Assembly (NCBI RefSeq): GCF_008710145.1
Contig: NZ_VYKL01000013.1
Span: forward strand, 1-64,000
Direction: 5' to 3'
Length of the DNA: 64,000 bases
Source of the DNA: Niallia endozanthoxylica
Lineage (GTDB): Bacteria > Bacillota > Bacilli > Bacillales > Cytobacillaceae
Positions within the stretch are counted from its first letter, which is position 1, and each line of letters starts with the position of its first letter. A program made the position numbers and the translations under genes. Of this stretch, positions 49,293-59,298 are shown in pieces. The notes below the pieces were generated by a model. The model saw only the letters and a program-made list of their open reading frames with translations, had not been told where the DNA came from and searched no databases.

Positions 49293-49793
49293 ATGGCATC
49301 TGTTACATTCGCAGGAAATCCAGTTACTTTAATTGGAAATGAGGTAAAGGTTGGAGACAAAGCTCCTAACTTTACAGTACTAGCAAACGACTTATCAGCA
49401 GTAACTTTAGAAGATTCAAAGGGAAGCGTACGTTTAATCAGTGTTGTTCCATCACTTGATACTGGTGTATGTGATGCCCAAACACGTCGTTTTAATGAAG
49501 AAGCTTCTAAATTAGACAATGTTAAAATTCTTACTGTAAGTGTTGATCTTCCTTTTGCACAAAAACGCTGGTGCGGTGCTGCAGGTATTGAAAATGTTCA
49601 AACACTATCTGATCACCGTGACCTTTCTTTCGGGGAAGCATTCGGTGTAGCAATTCAAGAACTACGCTTATTAGCTCGTTCTGTATTTGTTGTAGATTCA
49701 AATGATACAGTAGTTTACGCTGAATATGTAAGCGAAGTTACAGATCACCCTAACTATGAAGCAGCTTTAGAAGCAGCTAAACAAGCGAAATAA
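49293..49793 (+). CDS. tpx: Thiol peroxidase, 2-Cys peroxiredoxin
   Basis: 166 aa atypical 2-Cys peroxiredoxin. Peroxidatic Cys60 in TGVCDAQ and resolving Cys94 in KRWCGAAG. Reduces hydrogen and organic peroxides using thioredoxin. The ATG 49293 lies 8 nt after AGGAGG; the in-frame ATG two codons earlier is too close to that site. Cytoplasmic, monocistronic. Confidence 0.95.
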   Translation: MASVTFAGNPVTLIGNEVKVGDKAPNFTVLANDLSAVTLEDSKGSVRLISVVPSLDTGVCDAQTRRFNEEASKLDNVKILTVSVDLPFAQKRWCGAAGIENVQTLSDHRDLSFGEAFGVAIQELRLLARSVFVVDSNDTVVYAEYVSEVTDHPNYEAALEAAKQAK

Positions 49794-49809
49794 TTTGAAT
49801 ATAACATCT

Positions 49810-49849
49810 AATGAAAGCCAGTCCCTAGTGAGCTGGCTTTCATTTTTTT
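49810..49849 (+). terminator. Terminator of tpx
   Basis: Perfect 12-bp stem AATGAAAGCCAG/CTGGCTTTCATT then seven T. Confidence 0.88.
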
Positions 49850-49881
49850 AGCAATGTAATGCAAACATTACTCTGTGCACT

Positions 49882-50030
49882 GATTTTGACACATTCGTTT
49901 GAAATGTCCCATTTCAAACGCCTTTCAGCATAGCTGAAAGGTAGCCATAAGAGTGAAACAGGGTGCAAGAAAGCTCGCTTTCTTGCACCCTGTTTCACTC
50001 TTATGGCTAAAATGAGTCAAAATCAACCAT
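49882..50030. repeat. Repeat family D, copy D4 (longest)
   Basis: Left end GATTTTGACACATT (49882-49895), CGTTTGAAATG/CATTTCAAACG hairpin, CTTTCAG/CTGAAAG hairpin, then a perfect 31-bp inverted repeat (49944-49974 and 49977-50007) with only two bases between the arms, then the right end AATGAGTCAAAATC (50011-50024). Most of the 329-nt gap between tpx and ytxK is this element. Confidence 0.85.
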
Positions 50031-50122
50031 GTCTAAACCCAATCTAACGGCCTTCTAAACTTGTACATCTTCACAGACCCCGCTAAAATAGGAAAAGAGA
50101 TTAAAAACAGGAGGAAATTATT

Positions 50123-51109
50123 GTGAAAATCGCTCCAGTTGAGGAATTATTTACAACCATTAATGATACAGCCATTCTTTTACAAGAAGAATTAAACGTA
50201 AGTTACTTAGAAGCATTAGCGGAAACAGGAGAAAATTTGTTTCATCAGTCCGTATTACAGGACGAGCTAAGTGAGTTAACGTTAAAGAGGCTTAAAAAAA
50301 TCTATGAAGGCAGCCAAATAACGAAATTTACGAAAGAAGAAATCCGTAAATCGTTCCAATTAGCGATTTTAAAAGGAATGAAAGAAAGTGCTCAGCCTAA
50401 TCATCAAATGACCCCTGATTCGGTAGGAATGTTCGTTGGCTACTTACTACATAAGTTTGTCAAAAAGGAAGCTTATCGGTTAATGGATCCAGCCGTTGGT
50501 ACGGGTAATTTATTAACTGCGGCCATGAATCAGGAAATGAATAAGACAATACAAGGGATTGGAATCGAAATAGATGATTTACTCATTAAACTAGCTTATA
50601 TAAATGCTAACCTTCAAGAACATCCAATCGAATTCTTTAATCAGGACAGCTTGGAGCCGCTTTTCGTTGAACCAGTTGATGCGGTGATAAGTGATTTGCC
50701 TGTTGGCTACTACCCAAATGATATTAGAGCAGCAGATTACGAATTGAAAGCAGATGAAGGACATTCATATGCTCATCATTTGTTTATGGAGCAAAGCATT
50801 CGTCATGTAAAACCTGGAGGCTATTTATTTTTTATCATACCAAACGGTCTTTTTGAATCAGAGCAGGCTAAAAAGCTGCATGAGTATTTCCAAGAGTCTG
50901 TCTTTATTCAAGGAATTATTCAATTGCCTGAAACGATGTTTAAAACTAAACAATCGGCAAAAGGTATTTTAATCCTGCAGAAAAAAGAGGACTCGCTAAA
51001 GCCGCCAAAGCAAGTATTATTAGCCAATATGCCTTCGTTTTCAAACGGGAGTGAGGTAGAAAACATTCTTACAAAAATTGATCGATGGATAGCTGAAAAT
51101 AAAAAGTAA
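50123..51109 (+). CDS. ytxK: YtxK, N6-type DNA methyltransferase-like protein
   Basis: 328 aa, class I SAM methyltransferase resembling the M subunits of type I restriction systems. SAM motif MDPAVGTGNLLTAA (about 121-134) is intact. Motif IV, normally NPPY/F, reads SDLPVGYY (about 192-199), so catalysis on DNA adenine is doubtful. Helical N-terminal part (1-90). No restriction or specificity subunit is nearby. It is a conserved Bacillus gene between tpx and ackA. GTG start behind CAGGAGGAAA. Confidence 0.88.
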   Translation: MKIAPVEELFTTINDTAILLQEELNVSYLEALAETGENLFHQSVLQDELSELTLKRLKKIYEGSQITKFTKEEIRKSFQLAILKGMKESAQPNHQMTPDSVGMFVGYLLHKFVKKEAYRLMDPAVGTGNLLTAAMNQEMNKTIQGIGIEIDDLLIKLAYINANLQEHPIEFFNQDSLEPLFVEPVDAVISDLPVGYYPNDIRAADYELKADEGHSYAHHLFMEQSIRHVKPGGYLFFIIPNGLFESEQAKKLHEYFQESVFIQGIIQLPETMFKTKQSAKGILILQKKEDSLKPPKQVLLANMPSFSNGSEVENILTKIDRWIAENKK

Positions 51110-51359
51110 TTAATTCATAGAAAAAACATAAAATCGATTTTTGTGGAAATTTGTCGAAATATCAGAAAATAATTACTTTTAGCTTTAAGCCATTTTTGTA
51201 AAAGTATTCCTTGAATTACTTGTCATACAGTGATTAAATGGGAAATTGGAGATATTAATTTTTTAAATTGGATAAACTATCGTTGTATGACAATAACAAT
51301 TGATTTTCCAATTAACATAGTATTAATGATTTGTTTTATAAAGGAGCGTTTATAAAAAT

Positions 51360-52547
51360 ATGGCTAAAATTATTGCGATTAACGCTGGCAGCTCATCCTT
51401 GAAATTTCAACTATTTGAAATGCCGAGTGAAGAAGTAATTACAAAAGGATTAATTGAACGTATAGGCTTAGATGAGGCTGTGTTCAATATTACTGTTAAC
51501 GGCGAAAAAATCAAAGAAACAACTGATATTCCTAATCATAACGTTGCTGTTGAACTTCTATTAAATAAGTTAACTGATTTAGGAGTTATTCAATCTTTAA
51601 ATGAGATTGAAGGTGTAGGACATCGTGTCGTACATGGTGGAGAAGCATTTTCTGATTCTGTCTTAATTACGCCTGAAGTGCTGCAAAAGATTGATGAGTT
51701 ATCTGAACTTGCACCGCTGCATAATCCTGCAAACCTAACAGGAATTAAGTCATTCCAAAAGGTTCTGCCAAATGTTCCTGCAATCGCAGTATTTGATACA
51801 GCTTTCCATCAAACAATGCCGGAGGATTCTTTCTTATACAGTGTTCCTTACGAATACTATAAAAACTTTGGCATTCGTAAATATGGATTCCATGGAACAT
51901 CTCATAAATATGTATCAGAGCGTGCAGCAGAAATGCTTGGAAGACCGCTTGACCAGCTTCGTTTGATTTCCTGTCATTTAGGAAATGGTGCAAGTATTAC
52001 AGCAATCCAGGGCGGACACTCTATTGATACTTCCATGGGATTCACTCCGCTTGCTGGTGTAACAATGGGAACTCGTTCCGGTGATATTGACCCTGCGCTT
52101 ATTCCATATATTATGGAAAAAACGAATCAAACAGCAGATGAAGTATTGGATGTATTGAATAAGAAGAGCGGTATGCTGGCTCTTTCTGGTTTCTCAAGCG
52201 ATCTTCGCGATATCGAATTACAGGCTTCTGAAGGAAATGAGAGAGCAGAGCTTGCCTTGAATGTATTCGCTTCTCGTATCCATGCTTATGTTGGTGCGTA
52301 TGCTGCACGTATGTCTGGTGTAGATGCAATTATCTTTACAGCCGGAATCGGTGAAAACAGTGATACTATTCGTGCTCGCGTGCTAAACGGTCTTGAATTT
52401 ATGGGCGTATATTGGGATCCTGCATTGAATAGCTTGCGCGGCGATGAACGTTTTATTAATTATCCTCACTCACCAGTTAAGGTAATGGTTATTCCTACGG
52501 ATGAAGAAGTGATGATTGCAAGAGACGTTGTACGTTTAAGTAATTAA
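51360..52547 (+). CDS. ackA: Acetate kinase
   Basis: 395 aa ASKHA-fold kinase interconverting acetyl phosphate and acetate with [21 protein letters not shown] (4-18), HRVVHGGE (about 87), [10 protein letters not shown] (about 146) and FTAGIGENS (about 324) are the signature motifs. ATG after AAAGGAGCG. The 250-nt upstream gap holds no gene; a partial CodY-type box (about 51157-51171, three mismatches) was noted. In B. subtilis CcpA and CodY activate ackA. Confidence 0.96.
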   Translation: MAKIIAINAGSSSLKFQLFEMPSEEVITKGLIERIGLDEAVFNITVNGEKIKETTDIPNHNVAVELLLNKLTDLGVIQSLNEIEGVGHRVVHGGEAFSDSVLITPEVLQKIDELSELAPLHNPANLTGIKSFQKVLPNVPAIAVFDTAFHQTMPEDSFLYSVPYEYYKNFGIRKYGFHGTSHKYVSERAAEMLGRPLDQLRLISCHLGNGASITAIQGGHSIDTSMGFTPLAGVTMGTRSGDIDPALIPYIMEKTNQTADEVLDVLNKKSGMLALSGFSSDLRDIELQASEGNERAELALNVFASRIHAYVGAYAARMSGVDAIIFTAGIGENSDTIRARVLNGLEFMGVYWDPALNSLRGDERFINYPHSPVKVMVIPTDEEVMIARDVVRLSN

Positions 52548-52558
52548 TATAAATAGGA

Positions 52559-52612
52559 AGCAATCTATTTTCTACAGTTTATCTGCTGAAAATAGATTGC
52601 TCTTTTTTTTGA
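52559..52612 (+). terminator. Terminator of ackA
   Basis: Perfect 14-bp stem AGCAATCTATTTTC/GAAAATAGATTGCT with T-run. Confidence 0.9.
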
Positions 52613-52806
52613 GAAATTTTCGGCTGTCATGTTTGCTCATGAATATCAGTCCTAAGATTTTCCTTATTAGTTATGGTATACTGATACAAAATAAACGGTT
52701 CTTTTGTTTGGTGAAATAGAGCATTTTGTATTATTCAAGATGGCCGGCGTCCTGCGCTTGTTCAATCAAAAGCTCCATACACATTGAATTATGAGGAGGT
52801 CTTTGC

Positions 52807-53649
52807 ATGGCATTTACAGATCGGGAAAAACAAGTTTATCAAGAAATCCGTGAATGGGAAAATCGGATGTACAGCTATGAACCAAATGATTTTCAATTGA
52901 TGTACGATAAGTATATTGAGCAGTCATTTCAGCTTTTGCCGGAAAAAACGAGAGAGCAGTTTTCCTCATCTCTTGATAATTGGTTATTTCATTTGCATGC
53001 TTTTATTCAAGGATCTGAACTGCAGCTAGATGCCAAGAGAAGAATTGTTGAGAGTGGAAGGATTTTTAAAGATGATATTCAGACAATTGAAGATTTAGAT
53101 AAACTGACAATTAATCAACTGCAATACATAGCTAGTCAGCATATTGCCCGACATCGCTTATATTCGTTTGCACAAGGAGGCTTGTCCGGGACTGGAGGAG
53201 CGATTCTGCTCGGGGCGGATATTCCGGGAATGGCCGTAATTAATTTGAGAATTATTCAATTAATTGCGATGACGTATGGAATTGAAGTAAATACACCTTA
53301 TGAAATGATGACTGCGTTAAAGGTCTTTAACGTATCAATCCTTCCAATACGAATGCAAAGTCAGGGCTGGGAAGAATTAATGAATGATATTAAGCATGAT
53401 AGTTATTTTTATGAAGGGTCAGAAGAGTTATCCAATGTTGCTTGGGTAGAGCAGCTGTTAAAGCAGGGGTTAAAGGGAATAGCCATTATGATCTTTAGAA
53501 AAAAATTAATTCAAGGAATTCCTTTTATCAGTATGGCTATTGGTGCAGGAGTCAATTACCAATTAACAAGAAAAGTCACCGACTTTGCTCATAAATATTA
53601 TCAAATGAGGTATTTGTTAAAGAGGAAGGAGAGCGTAAATGAGTATTGA
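52807..53649 (+). CDS. EcsC-family protein
   Basis: 280 aa. The EcsC core (about 80-270) shows the hydrophobic glycine-rich stretch GGLSGTGGAILLGADIPGMAVINLRIIQ (key residues G, LGADIPG) and a second one near 238 (IPFISMAIGAGVNY). It probably associates with membrane. EcsC lies in the ecsABC operon in B. subtilis, but this is a separate paralogue without ecsAB neighbours. Function unknown. GAGGAGGTC before ATG. Overlaps moaB by 11 nt, so they are coupled. Confidence 0.85.
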   Translation: MAFTDREKQVYQEIREWENRMYSYEPNDFQLMYDKYIEQSFQLLPEKTREQFSSSLDNWLFHLHAFIQGSELQLDAKRRIVESGRIFKDDIQTIEDLDKLTINQLQYIASQHIARHRLYSFAQGGLSGTGGAILLGADIPGMAVINLRIIQLIAMTYGIEVNTPYEMMTALKVFNVSILPIRMQSQGWEELMNDIKHDSYFYEGSEELSNVAWVEQLLKQGLKGIAIMIFRKKLIQGIPFISMAIGAGVNYQLTRKVTDFAHKYYQMRYLLKRKESVNEY

Positions 53650-54154
53650 AGAACATAAAAAACAAGCACAGACGAGCGTTATTTGTAAAGTAATAACGGT
53701 TAGCGATACAAGAAATAAAGAAACAGATAAAAGTGGAAAATTAATGATTGATTTACTTGAGAGTGCCGGGCACCGGATAGGTGAGTATGTTATTGTTAAG
53801 GATGAGAAAGGCCCAATCAGGGAAGAAGTTCTGAAGGGTTGTCTAAATCCTGAAATAGATGTGATATTAACAAATGGGGGAACAGGAATTGCTTTAAGAG
53901 ATGTTACTATTGAAACTGTTCAATCCTTATTTGATAAAGAAATAAGCGGGTTTGGAGAATTATTCAGGATGCTCAGTTATCAAGAGGATATCGGCTCAGC
54001 AGCAATTCTTTCTCGTGCTGCAGCCGGAGTAATAGGAAATAAAGCAGTATTTTCAACGCCTGGTTCATCAGGCGCAGTTAAATTGGCAATGAATAAACTA
54101 ATACTGCCTGAGCTTGGTCACGTGGTTCGTGAATTAAAGAAAGATTTATTATAA
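53639..54154 (+). CDS. moaB: Molybdenum cofactor biosynthesis protein MoaB
   Basis: 171 aa MogA/MoaB fold, binds molybdopterin and adenylates it. LTNGGTGIALRDVTIE (about 79-94), GFGELFRMLSY and TPGSSGAVKLAMNKLILPELGH (about 141-162, key TPGSSGA) are diagnostic. AAGGAGAG precedes ATG inside the EcsC-family gene. In B. subtilis moaB also stands next to ackA and argG. Confidence 0.95.
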   Translation: MSIEEHKKQAQTSVICKVITVSDTRNKETDKSGKLMIDLLESAGHRIGEYVIVKDEKGPIREEVLKGCLNPEIDVILTNGGTGIALRDVTIETVQSLFDKEISGFGELFRMLSYQEDIGSAAILSRAAAGVIGNKAVFSTPGSSGAVKLAMNKLILPELGHVVRELKKDLL

Positions 54155-54162
54155 GGTTAAGA

Positions 54163-54219
54163 TATCAGGCACCACAAAAAGACAAATAGGTTACTTTTGT
54201 CTTTTTGTGGTGCCTGATA
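54163..54219. repeat. Repeat family C, copy C2 (perfect 24-bp hairpin)
   Basis: TATCAGGCACCACAAAAAGA... at 54163-54186 and its exact complement at 54196-54219 with a 9-nt loop. It lies between convergent moaB and the minus-strand gene at 54228 and has T-rich arm sequence that could act as terminator both ways. Confidence 0.85.
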
Positions 54220-54227
54220 GCGGTTAA

Positions 54228-54542
54228 TTATTGGTGCATTTTTTCGGAGATGTTTTGATTAAGTCTAAACCAAAGCCACAAATCATTGATTACAGAAGCG
54301 AGATCGGCAATTTCACTATTCAGTTGGCAGGATTGTTGGAAGTCACTTTCATCATTCAACTGTGCCTGCTTTTTATTGATTGTTTTTTCAAGACTAATGA
54401 TCTGATCAGGTATCGCACCTCGTATATTCTCCCAGTATAGCAATATGGACTCCTGTGTCTCGTCTGATAAATCATCCCATTCAACATCAATTGAAGGCAG
54501 CTTAATCCCCAATCTTTCATTATAACTAAAAAATTCCTCCAT
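54228..54542 (-). CDS. Orphan small protein, unrecognised
   Basis: 104 aa, acidic, predicted all-helical (EKTINKKQAQLNDE region, then IADLASVINDLWLWFRLNQ). No membrane segment, signal peptide or known motif. ATG has AGGGGGATA 8 nt upstream, supporting expression. It is wedged between moaB and argG. I do not recognise its family. Confidence 0.7.
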   Translation of the reverse strand: MEEFFSYNERLGIKLPSIDVEWDDLSDETQESILLYWENIRGAIPDQIISLEKTINKKQAQLNDESDFQQSCQLNSEIADLASVINDLWLWFRLNQNISEKMHQ

Positions 54543-54737
54543 TTGTTATATCCCCCTATATAAAGTCATTAGACTACTAAACTTTCCAACTTATTGAAAG
54601 ATTCATATAAATTTTATCATAATTTTAGTATTCTCTATCATTATTCTATAACTATTGTGAAAATAATTATTTTTATACAATTTGTCAAATAACTATTGAA
54701 TTTTTTAAGAAAAGTTGTTAAAGTGTTATTCATAAAG

Positions 54738-54773
54738 ATTGAATAAAAATATATATAAATGAATATTTATTCG
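54738..54773 (+). promoter_or_regulatory. Two ARG-box-like operators upstream of argG
   Basis: ATTGAATAAAAATATATA (54738-54755) and ATGAATATTTATTC (about 54758-54772) resemble the ArgR/AhrC half-site TGAATAAAAAT in direct and inverted orientation, 25-60 nt before the argG start. Arginine repression is expected. Confidence 0.55.
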
Positions 54774-54798
54774 TGATACATCGAGGAGGAAATTTTTC

Positions 54799-56010
54799 AT
54801 GGCAAATCCAAAATTAGTACTAGCTTATTCTGGCGGTTTAGATACATCTGTTGCAATTACATGGTTAAAAGATCAAGGGTATGATGTTGTTGCATGTTGT
54901 TTAGATGTTGGTGAAGGAAAGGATTTAGAGTTTATTAAAGAAAAAGCAATAACGGTTGGAGCTGTAGAGTCCTATGTAATTGATGCAAAAGAAGAATTTG
55001 CAAAGGATTATGCGCTGTTATCCCTGCAGGCACATACATTATATGAAGGAAAATATCCTCTTGTATCTGCGCTTTCAAGACCGCTTATTTCTAAAAAGCT
55101 AGTAGAGGTAGCTGAAGAAGTAGGTGCTGTTGCGATTGCACACGGTTGTACAGGTAAAGGGAACGACCAAGTACGTTTTGAGGTTTCCATCCAGGCATTA
55201 AACCCAGAATTACAAGTAGTAGCACCAGTTCGTGAGTGGGCTTGGTCAAGGGAAGAAGAAATTGAATATGCAAAACAAAAGAATATTCCAATTCCAATTA
55301 ATTTAGACAGCCCGTTCTCAATCGACCAAAACCTATGGGGAAGAGCTAATGAATGTGGAATTTTAGAAGATCCTTGGGCAACTCCTCCGAAAGATGCTTA
55401 TGAACTTACAGTAGAAATTGAGGATACACCTGATACTCCAGATATCATAGAGATTGGCTTTGAGCAAGGTGTTCCTGTAAGTTTAGACGGAAAAAAATAT
55501 GATTCTTTAGCACAGCTTATTTTAGATTTAAATACTCTAGCTGGTAAGCATGGGGTTGGAAGAATTGACCATGTAGAAAACCGCCTTGTTGGTATTAAAT
55601 CTCGTGAGGTTTATGAGTGCCCGGCTGCAATGACACTAATTAAAGCGCATAAAGAATTAGAGGATTTAACATTGGTGAAGGAAGTTGCACACTTTAAACC
55701 AATTGTAGAATTGAAATTAACGGAAATTATTTATGAAGGCCTATGGTTCTCACCATTAAAAGATGCTTTGGCAGCATTTATTGCAGAAACACAAAAATTT
55801 GTAACAGGTACTGTAAGAGTTAAGCTGTTTAAAGGGCATGCTATTGTTGAAGGAAGAAAATCCGAGTACTCATTATATGATGAAAAACTAGCGACATACA
55901 CTGCTGATGATGCATTTGATCATTCAGCTGCTGTAGGATTTATCGAATTATGGGGACTTCCTACAAAAGTTCAAAGTATCGTGCAAAAAAACAAGAAGGT
56001 GGAAGCGTGA
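54799..56010 (+). CDS. argG: Argininosuccinate synthase
   Basis: 403 aa. N-type ATP pyrophosphatase P-loop [12 protein letters not shown] (9-20), [14 protein letters not shown] (about 114-127) and [13 protein letters not shown] (about 170). Joins citrulline and aspartate in arginine synthesis. GAGGAGGAAA before ATG. The stop TGA overlaps the argH GTG start. Confidence 0.97.
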   Translation: MANPKLVLAYSGGLDTSVAITWLKDQGYDVVACCLDVGEGKDLEFIKEKAITVGAVESYVIDAKEEFAKDYALLSLQAHTLYEGKYPLVSALSRPLISKKLVEVAEEVGAVAIAHGCTGKGNDQVRFEVSIQALNPELQVVAPVREWAWSREEEIEYAKQKNIPIPINLDSPFSIDQNLWGRANECGILEDPWATPPKDAYELTVEIEDTPDTPDIIEIGFEQGVPVSLDGKKYDSLAQLILDLNTLAGKHGVGRIDHVENRLVGIKSREVYECPAAMTLIKAHKELEDLTLVKEVAHFKPIVELKLTEIIYEGLWFSPLKDALAAFIAETQKFVTGTVRVKLFKGHAIVEGRKSEYSLYDEKLATYTADDAFDHSAAVGFIELWGLPTKVQSIVQKNKKVEA

Positions 56011-57386
56011 AAAAACTTTGGGGTGGCAGATTTACAAAAACAGCTGAAGAATGGGTCGATGAATTTGGTGCCTCTATCCCTTTCGACCAAGAATTAGTGA
56101 TGGAAGATATTACTGGCAGCATCGCCCATGTGACGATGCTTGCCAAAACAGGTATCTTAACTGATGACGAAGCACAGCAGATTAAAAAAGGTCTTGAAGC
56201 TCTTAAAGAAAAAGCGGCAAATGATGAATTGGAATTCTCAGTAGCATTGGAGGATATCCATTTAAATTTGGAAAGTAAACTGACTGATTTAGTTGGTCCT
56301 GTTGGAGGAAAGCTTCATACAGGCCGCAGTCGTAATGACCAAGTAGCTACGGATATGCATTTGTATTTAAGTAAGCAGGTATCTGACATTATTGAATTAA
56401 CAGCCGAATTGCAGCAGGCTTTGCTTGAACAGGCAGAAAAGCATGTTGAAACAATTATGCCGGGGTATACTCATCTGCAAAGAGCACAGCCTATTTCGTT
56501 TGCTCATCATTTAATGGCTTATTTTTGGATGTTTGAACGCGATAAACAGCGTTTAACAGAAAGTTTAAAAAGGATTAATATTTCTCCGCTTGGTGCAGGT
56601 GCATTGGCAGGAACAACCTTTCCAATCGACCGTTATTACAGTGCGGAACTTCTAGGTTTTGATGGAATCTATGAAAACAGCATGGATGCTGTAAGTGATC
56701 GTGATTTTATCCTTGAGTTTCTTTCAAACAGCTCTATCTTAATGATGCATCTTTCACGTTTTAGTGAAGAAATTATTCTGTGGTCCAGCCAAGAGTTTCG
56801 ATTTATTGATCTGGATGACAGCTTCTCAACAGGAAGCAGTATCATGCCGCAGAAGAAAAATCCGGATATGGCTGAGCTAATTCGTGGAAAAACAGGCCGA
56901 GTATATGGAAATCTATTTGGATTACTAACTGTACTAAAAGGACTGCCGCTTGCTTATAACAAGGATATGCAAGAGGATAAAGAGGGGATGTTTGACACGG
57001 TTAAAACTGTGACAGGATCTCTAAAGATTTTTGCGGGAATGATTCGTACCATGAAGGTCAATACAGACAATATGGTTCAAGCAACTAAACAGGACTTTTC
57101 CAATGCAACAGAGCTGGCTGATTATTTGTCAAGTAAAGGAATGCCGTTTAGGGAAGCTCATGAAGTAGTAGGGAAGCTTGTCCTTCATTGTGTTGAAAAA
57201 GGCTGCTATTTAAGTGATCTTTCAATGGAAGAGTTTAAAAACTCTAGTCCGCTTTTTGAAAATGATATTTATGAAGTACTGGCACCTGAAACAGCTGTTG
57301 CCCGCAGAAACAGCGCTGGTGGTACGGGATTTGAGCAAATCAAGATTGCTTTGGAAAAAGCTAAGCAATGCTTAGCAGATAAGTAA
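56007..57386 (+). CDS. argH: Argininosuccinate lyase
   Basis: 459 aa fumarase/aspartase superfamily enzyme releasing arginine and fumarate. The signature [12 protein letters not shown] (about 273-284) is intact, [12 protein letters not shown] near 105 and [10 protein letters not shown] near 151. It begins MKKLWGGRF with a GTG overlapping the argG stop (GTGA), AAGGTGG upstream; the longer frame inside argG is not used. Confidence 0.97.
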   Translation: MKKLWGGRFTKTAEEWVDEFGASIPFDQELVMEDITGSIAHVTMLAKTGILTDDEAQQIKKGLEALKEKAANDELEFSVALEDIHLNLESKLTDLVGPVGGKLHTGRSRNDQVATDMHLYLSKQVSDIIELTAELQQALLEQAEKHVETIMPGYTHLQRAQPISFAHHLMAYFWMFERDKQRLTESLKRINISPLGAGALAGTTFPIDRYYSAELLGFDGIYENSMDAVSDRDFILEFLSNSSILMMHLSRFSEEIILWSSQEFRFIDLDDSFSTGSSIMPQKKNPDMAELIRGKTGRVYGNLFGLLTVLKGLPLAYNKDMQEDKEGMFDTVKTVTGSLKIFAGMIRTMKVNTDNMVQATKQDFSNATELADYLSSKGMPFREAHEVVGKLVLHCVEKGCYLSDLSMEEFKNSSPLFENDIYEVLAPETAVARRNSAGGTGFEQIKIALEKAKQCLADK

Positions 57387-57433
57387 AAATAGAAAACCAC
57401 GCTGTTCATTGAACAGCGTGGTTTTCTATTTTT
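57385..57433. terminator. Perfect bidirectional terminator, argH / usp
   Basis: 23-bp perfect stem starting AAAAATAGAAAACCACGCTG with a 3-nt loop; it includes the stop codon ends of both convergent genes. Confidence 0.92.
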
Positions 57434-57884
57434 ACACTTCAATGCTTTCACTGCGAACAACTAATACGTCACAGCGAGCATTACGTGTAATATGTTCGGA
57501 AACGCTTCCAATTAAGAAACGCTCAACAGCATTTAAACCTGTAGCTCCGCACATGATTAAATCAATTTCATGATTTTTCGCAATATCTTTAGGTATTTTT
57601 ACTTTTGGAGAGCCGTAATCTATTACATACTCTACTTCTTTTACACCTGCTTCAATTGCTTCTTTCTTATAGTTTTCCATAAGTTCTTTTGCAAATAGTT
57701 CTGCTCTTTCTGCAATTGTGCGGTCGTATGCTTCAACCGTTGCAAATGTACGTGTGTCAATAATGTGGGCGATGACAATTTTTGATTCATTTCTTTTTGC
57801 TACGGCAACCGCCTTTTTAAATGCCCATTCTGCTTCCTTTGATCCGTCTACTGCTACAAGAATTTTTTTATAAACTAGTGTCAT
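57432..57884 (-). CDS. Universal stress protein, UspA family
   Basis: 150 aa. ATP-binding pattern G-x2-G-x9-G-S is seen in GATGLNAVERFLIGSVS (about 115-131), and VAVDGSKEAEWAF at 9-21 is typical. Cytoplasmic ATP-binding UspA type. ATG after GGAGGGATG. Specific role in stress unknown. Confidence 0.92.
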   Translation of the reverse strand: MTLVYKKILVAVDGSKEAEWAFKKAVAVAKRNESKIVIAHIIDTRTFATVEAYDRTIAERAELFAKELMENYKKEAIEAGVKEVEYVIDYGSPKVKIPKDIAKNHEIDLIMCGATGLNAVERFLIGSVSEHITRNARCDVLVVRSESIEV

Positions 57885-58092
57885 GTTTCATCCCTCCTAT
57901 ACATTAATTATACACTATAAACAATGTATATTTGTGAAAAAATTAGAAAAATATGTGAATAAATACATTCTTAATAAATGGAAAGAGTAAGAAGATAGAA
58001 GTAGCGAAATTAGATAAATTGTGACAAAAGAAGGGTAATTTATATTTTCAATTGAATGAATAATAATAGATTGAATAGGAGGTTCAATGGAT

Positions 58093-59214
58093 ATGCGTAT
58101 CGGTATTCCGAAAGAAATAAAAAACAATGAAAACCGGGTTGCAATGACACCAGCAGGGGTTGTGAATTTAATTAAAGAAGGTCATGAAGTTTATATTGAA
58201 AAAGGTGCAGGACTTGGTTCTGCCTTTAGTGATGAAGAATACGTAAATGCCGGGGCAAGAATAGTTTCATCTGCCGGAGAAGCTTGGTCAATGGAGATGG
58301 TGATGAAGGTGAAGGAACCGCTGCCAAGTGAATATGAGTATTTTAGAGAAGGGTTAATACTATTTACATATTTACATCTTGCCCCAGAACCGGAGCTGAC
58401 AAGAGCTCTGCTGGATAAAAAAGTTGTTGGAATTGCATATGAAACAGTACAACTGCCTAATAGAAGTCTTCCCCTATTAACACCGATGAGTGAGGTGGCA
58501 GGGAGAATGGCATCACAGATTGGTGCTCAGTTCTTAGAAAAGGTAAATGGTGGAAAAGGGATTTTGCTATCTAGTGTTCCTGGTGTAAAAAGAGGTAAAG
58601 TGACGATAATTGGGGGAGGTGTGGCTGGCACCAATGCAGCAAAAATAGCGGTTGGACTTGGGGCCGAGGTAACAATTATTGATGTGAATCCGGATCGCTT
58701 GCGGCAGCTGGATGATATCTTTGGTGCTCAGGTTTCTACTCTCATTTCTAATCCATTCAATATAGCTGAAGCTGTGAGTGAATCAGACCTTGTGATTGGT
58801 GCAGTTCTGATTCCAGGAGCAAAAGCACCTATTCTAGTCTCGGAAGAAATGATTAAATCTATGAGTCCCGGGTCTGTTGTGATTGATATAGCGATTGATC
58901 AAGGCGGTATTTTTGAAACAACCGACCGTATCACAACACATGATCATCCAACTTATATGAAACACGGGGTTGTGCATTATGCTGTGGCTAATATGCCAGG
59001 AGCTGTTCCTCGAACTTCAACGATGGCATTAACCAATGTGACGGTACCTTACGCTGTTCAAATAGCAAACAAAGGTTATAAACAAGCCTGCCTTGAGAAT
59101 GAAGCACTATTAAAGGGGATTAATACGCTGAATGGGTTTGTTACCTATGAAGAAGTAGCGAAAAGCTTAAAGCTCGATTATCACGATGTAAAAAGAGTTC
59201 TTAGCGCTATGTAA
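58093..59214 (+). CDS. ald: Alanine dehydrogenase
   Basis: 373 aa, interconverts L-alanine and pyruvate with NAD; used in alanine catabolism and needed for normal sporulation in B. subtilis. It begins [21 protein letters not shown]-binding motif [15 protein letters not shown] (about 171-185), HLAPEPEL (about 94) and the DQGG motif (about 269). The ATG at 58093 is 10 nt after AGGAGG; the one two codons earlier is only 4 nt from it. Length slightly under the usual 378 aa. Confidence 0.95.
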   Translation: MRIGIPKEIKNNENRVAMTPAGVVNLIKEGHEVYIEKGAGLGSAFSDEEYVNAGARIVSSAGEAWSMEMVMKVKEPLPSEYEYFREGLILFTYLHLAPEPELTRALLDKKVVGIAYETVQLPNRSLPLLTPMSEVAGRMASQIGAQFLEKVNGGKGILLSSVPGVKRGKVTIIGGGVAGTNAAKIAVGLGAEVTIIDVNPDRLRQLDDIFGAQVSTLISNPFNIAEAVSESDLVIGAVLIPGAKAPILVSEEMIKSMSPGSVVIDIAIDQGGIFETTDRITTHDHPTYMKHGVVHYAVANMPGAVPRTSTMALTNVTVPYAVQIANKGYKQACLENEALLKGINTLNGFVTYEEVAKSLKLDYHDVKRVLSAM

Positions 59215-59225
59215 TCGAATAACAT

Positions 59226-59290
59226 AAGGTGTCAGGCACCATATATGGACAAAAATAAACCATTTGTCTTTTTATGATGCTTGACACCTT
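59226..59290. repeat. Repeat family C, copy C3
   Basis: AAGGTGTCA (59226-59234) with TGACACCTT (59282-59290), enclosing GGCACCAT...ATGATGC and ACAAA...TTTGT with mismatches. Located between convergent ald and the M24 peptidase gene. Confidence 0.78.
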
Positions 59291-59298
59291 TACTCAGT

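Noticed and set aside
51157..51171. CodY-box-like sequence upstream of ackA
   Set aside because: Three mismatches to the 15-nt consensus in AT-rich DNA; expected by chance, so not listed as a site.
55950..56006. Upstream in-frame extension of argH within argG
   Set aside because: The GTG at 56007 has a proper ribosome site and gives the conserved MKKLWGGRF start.
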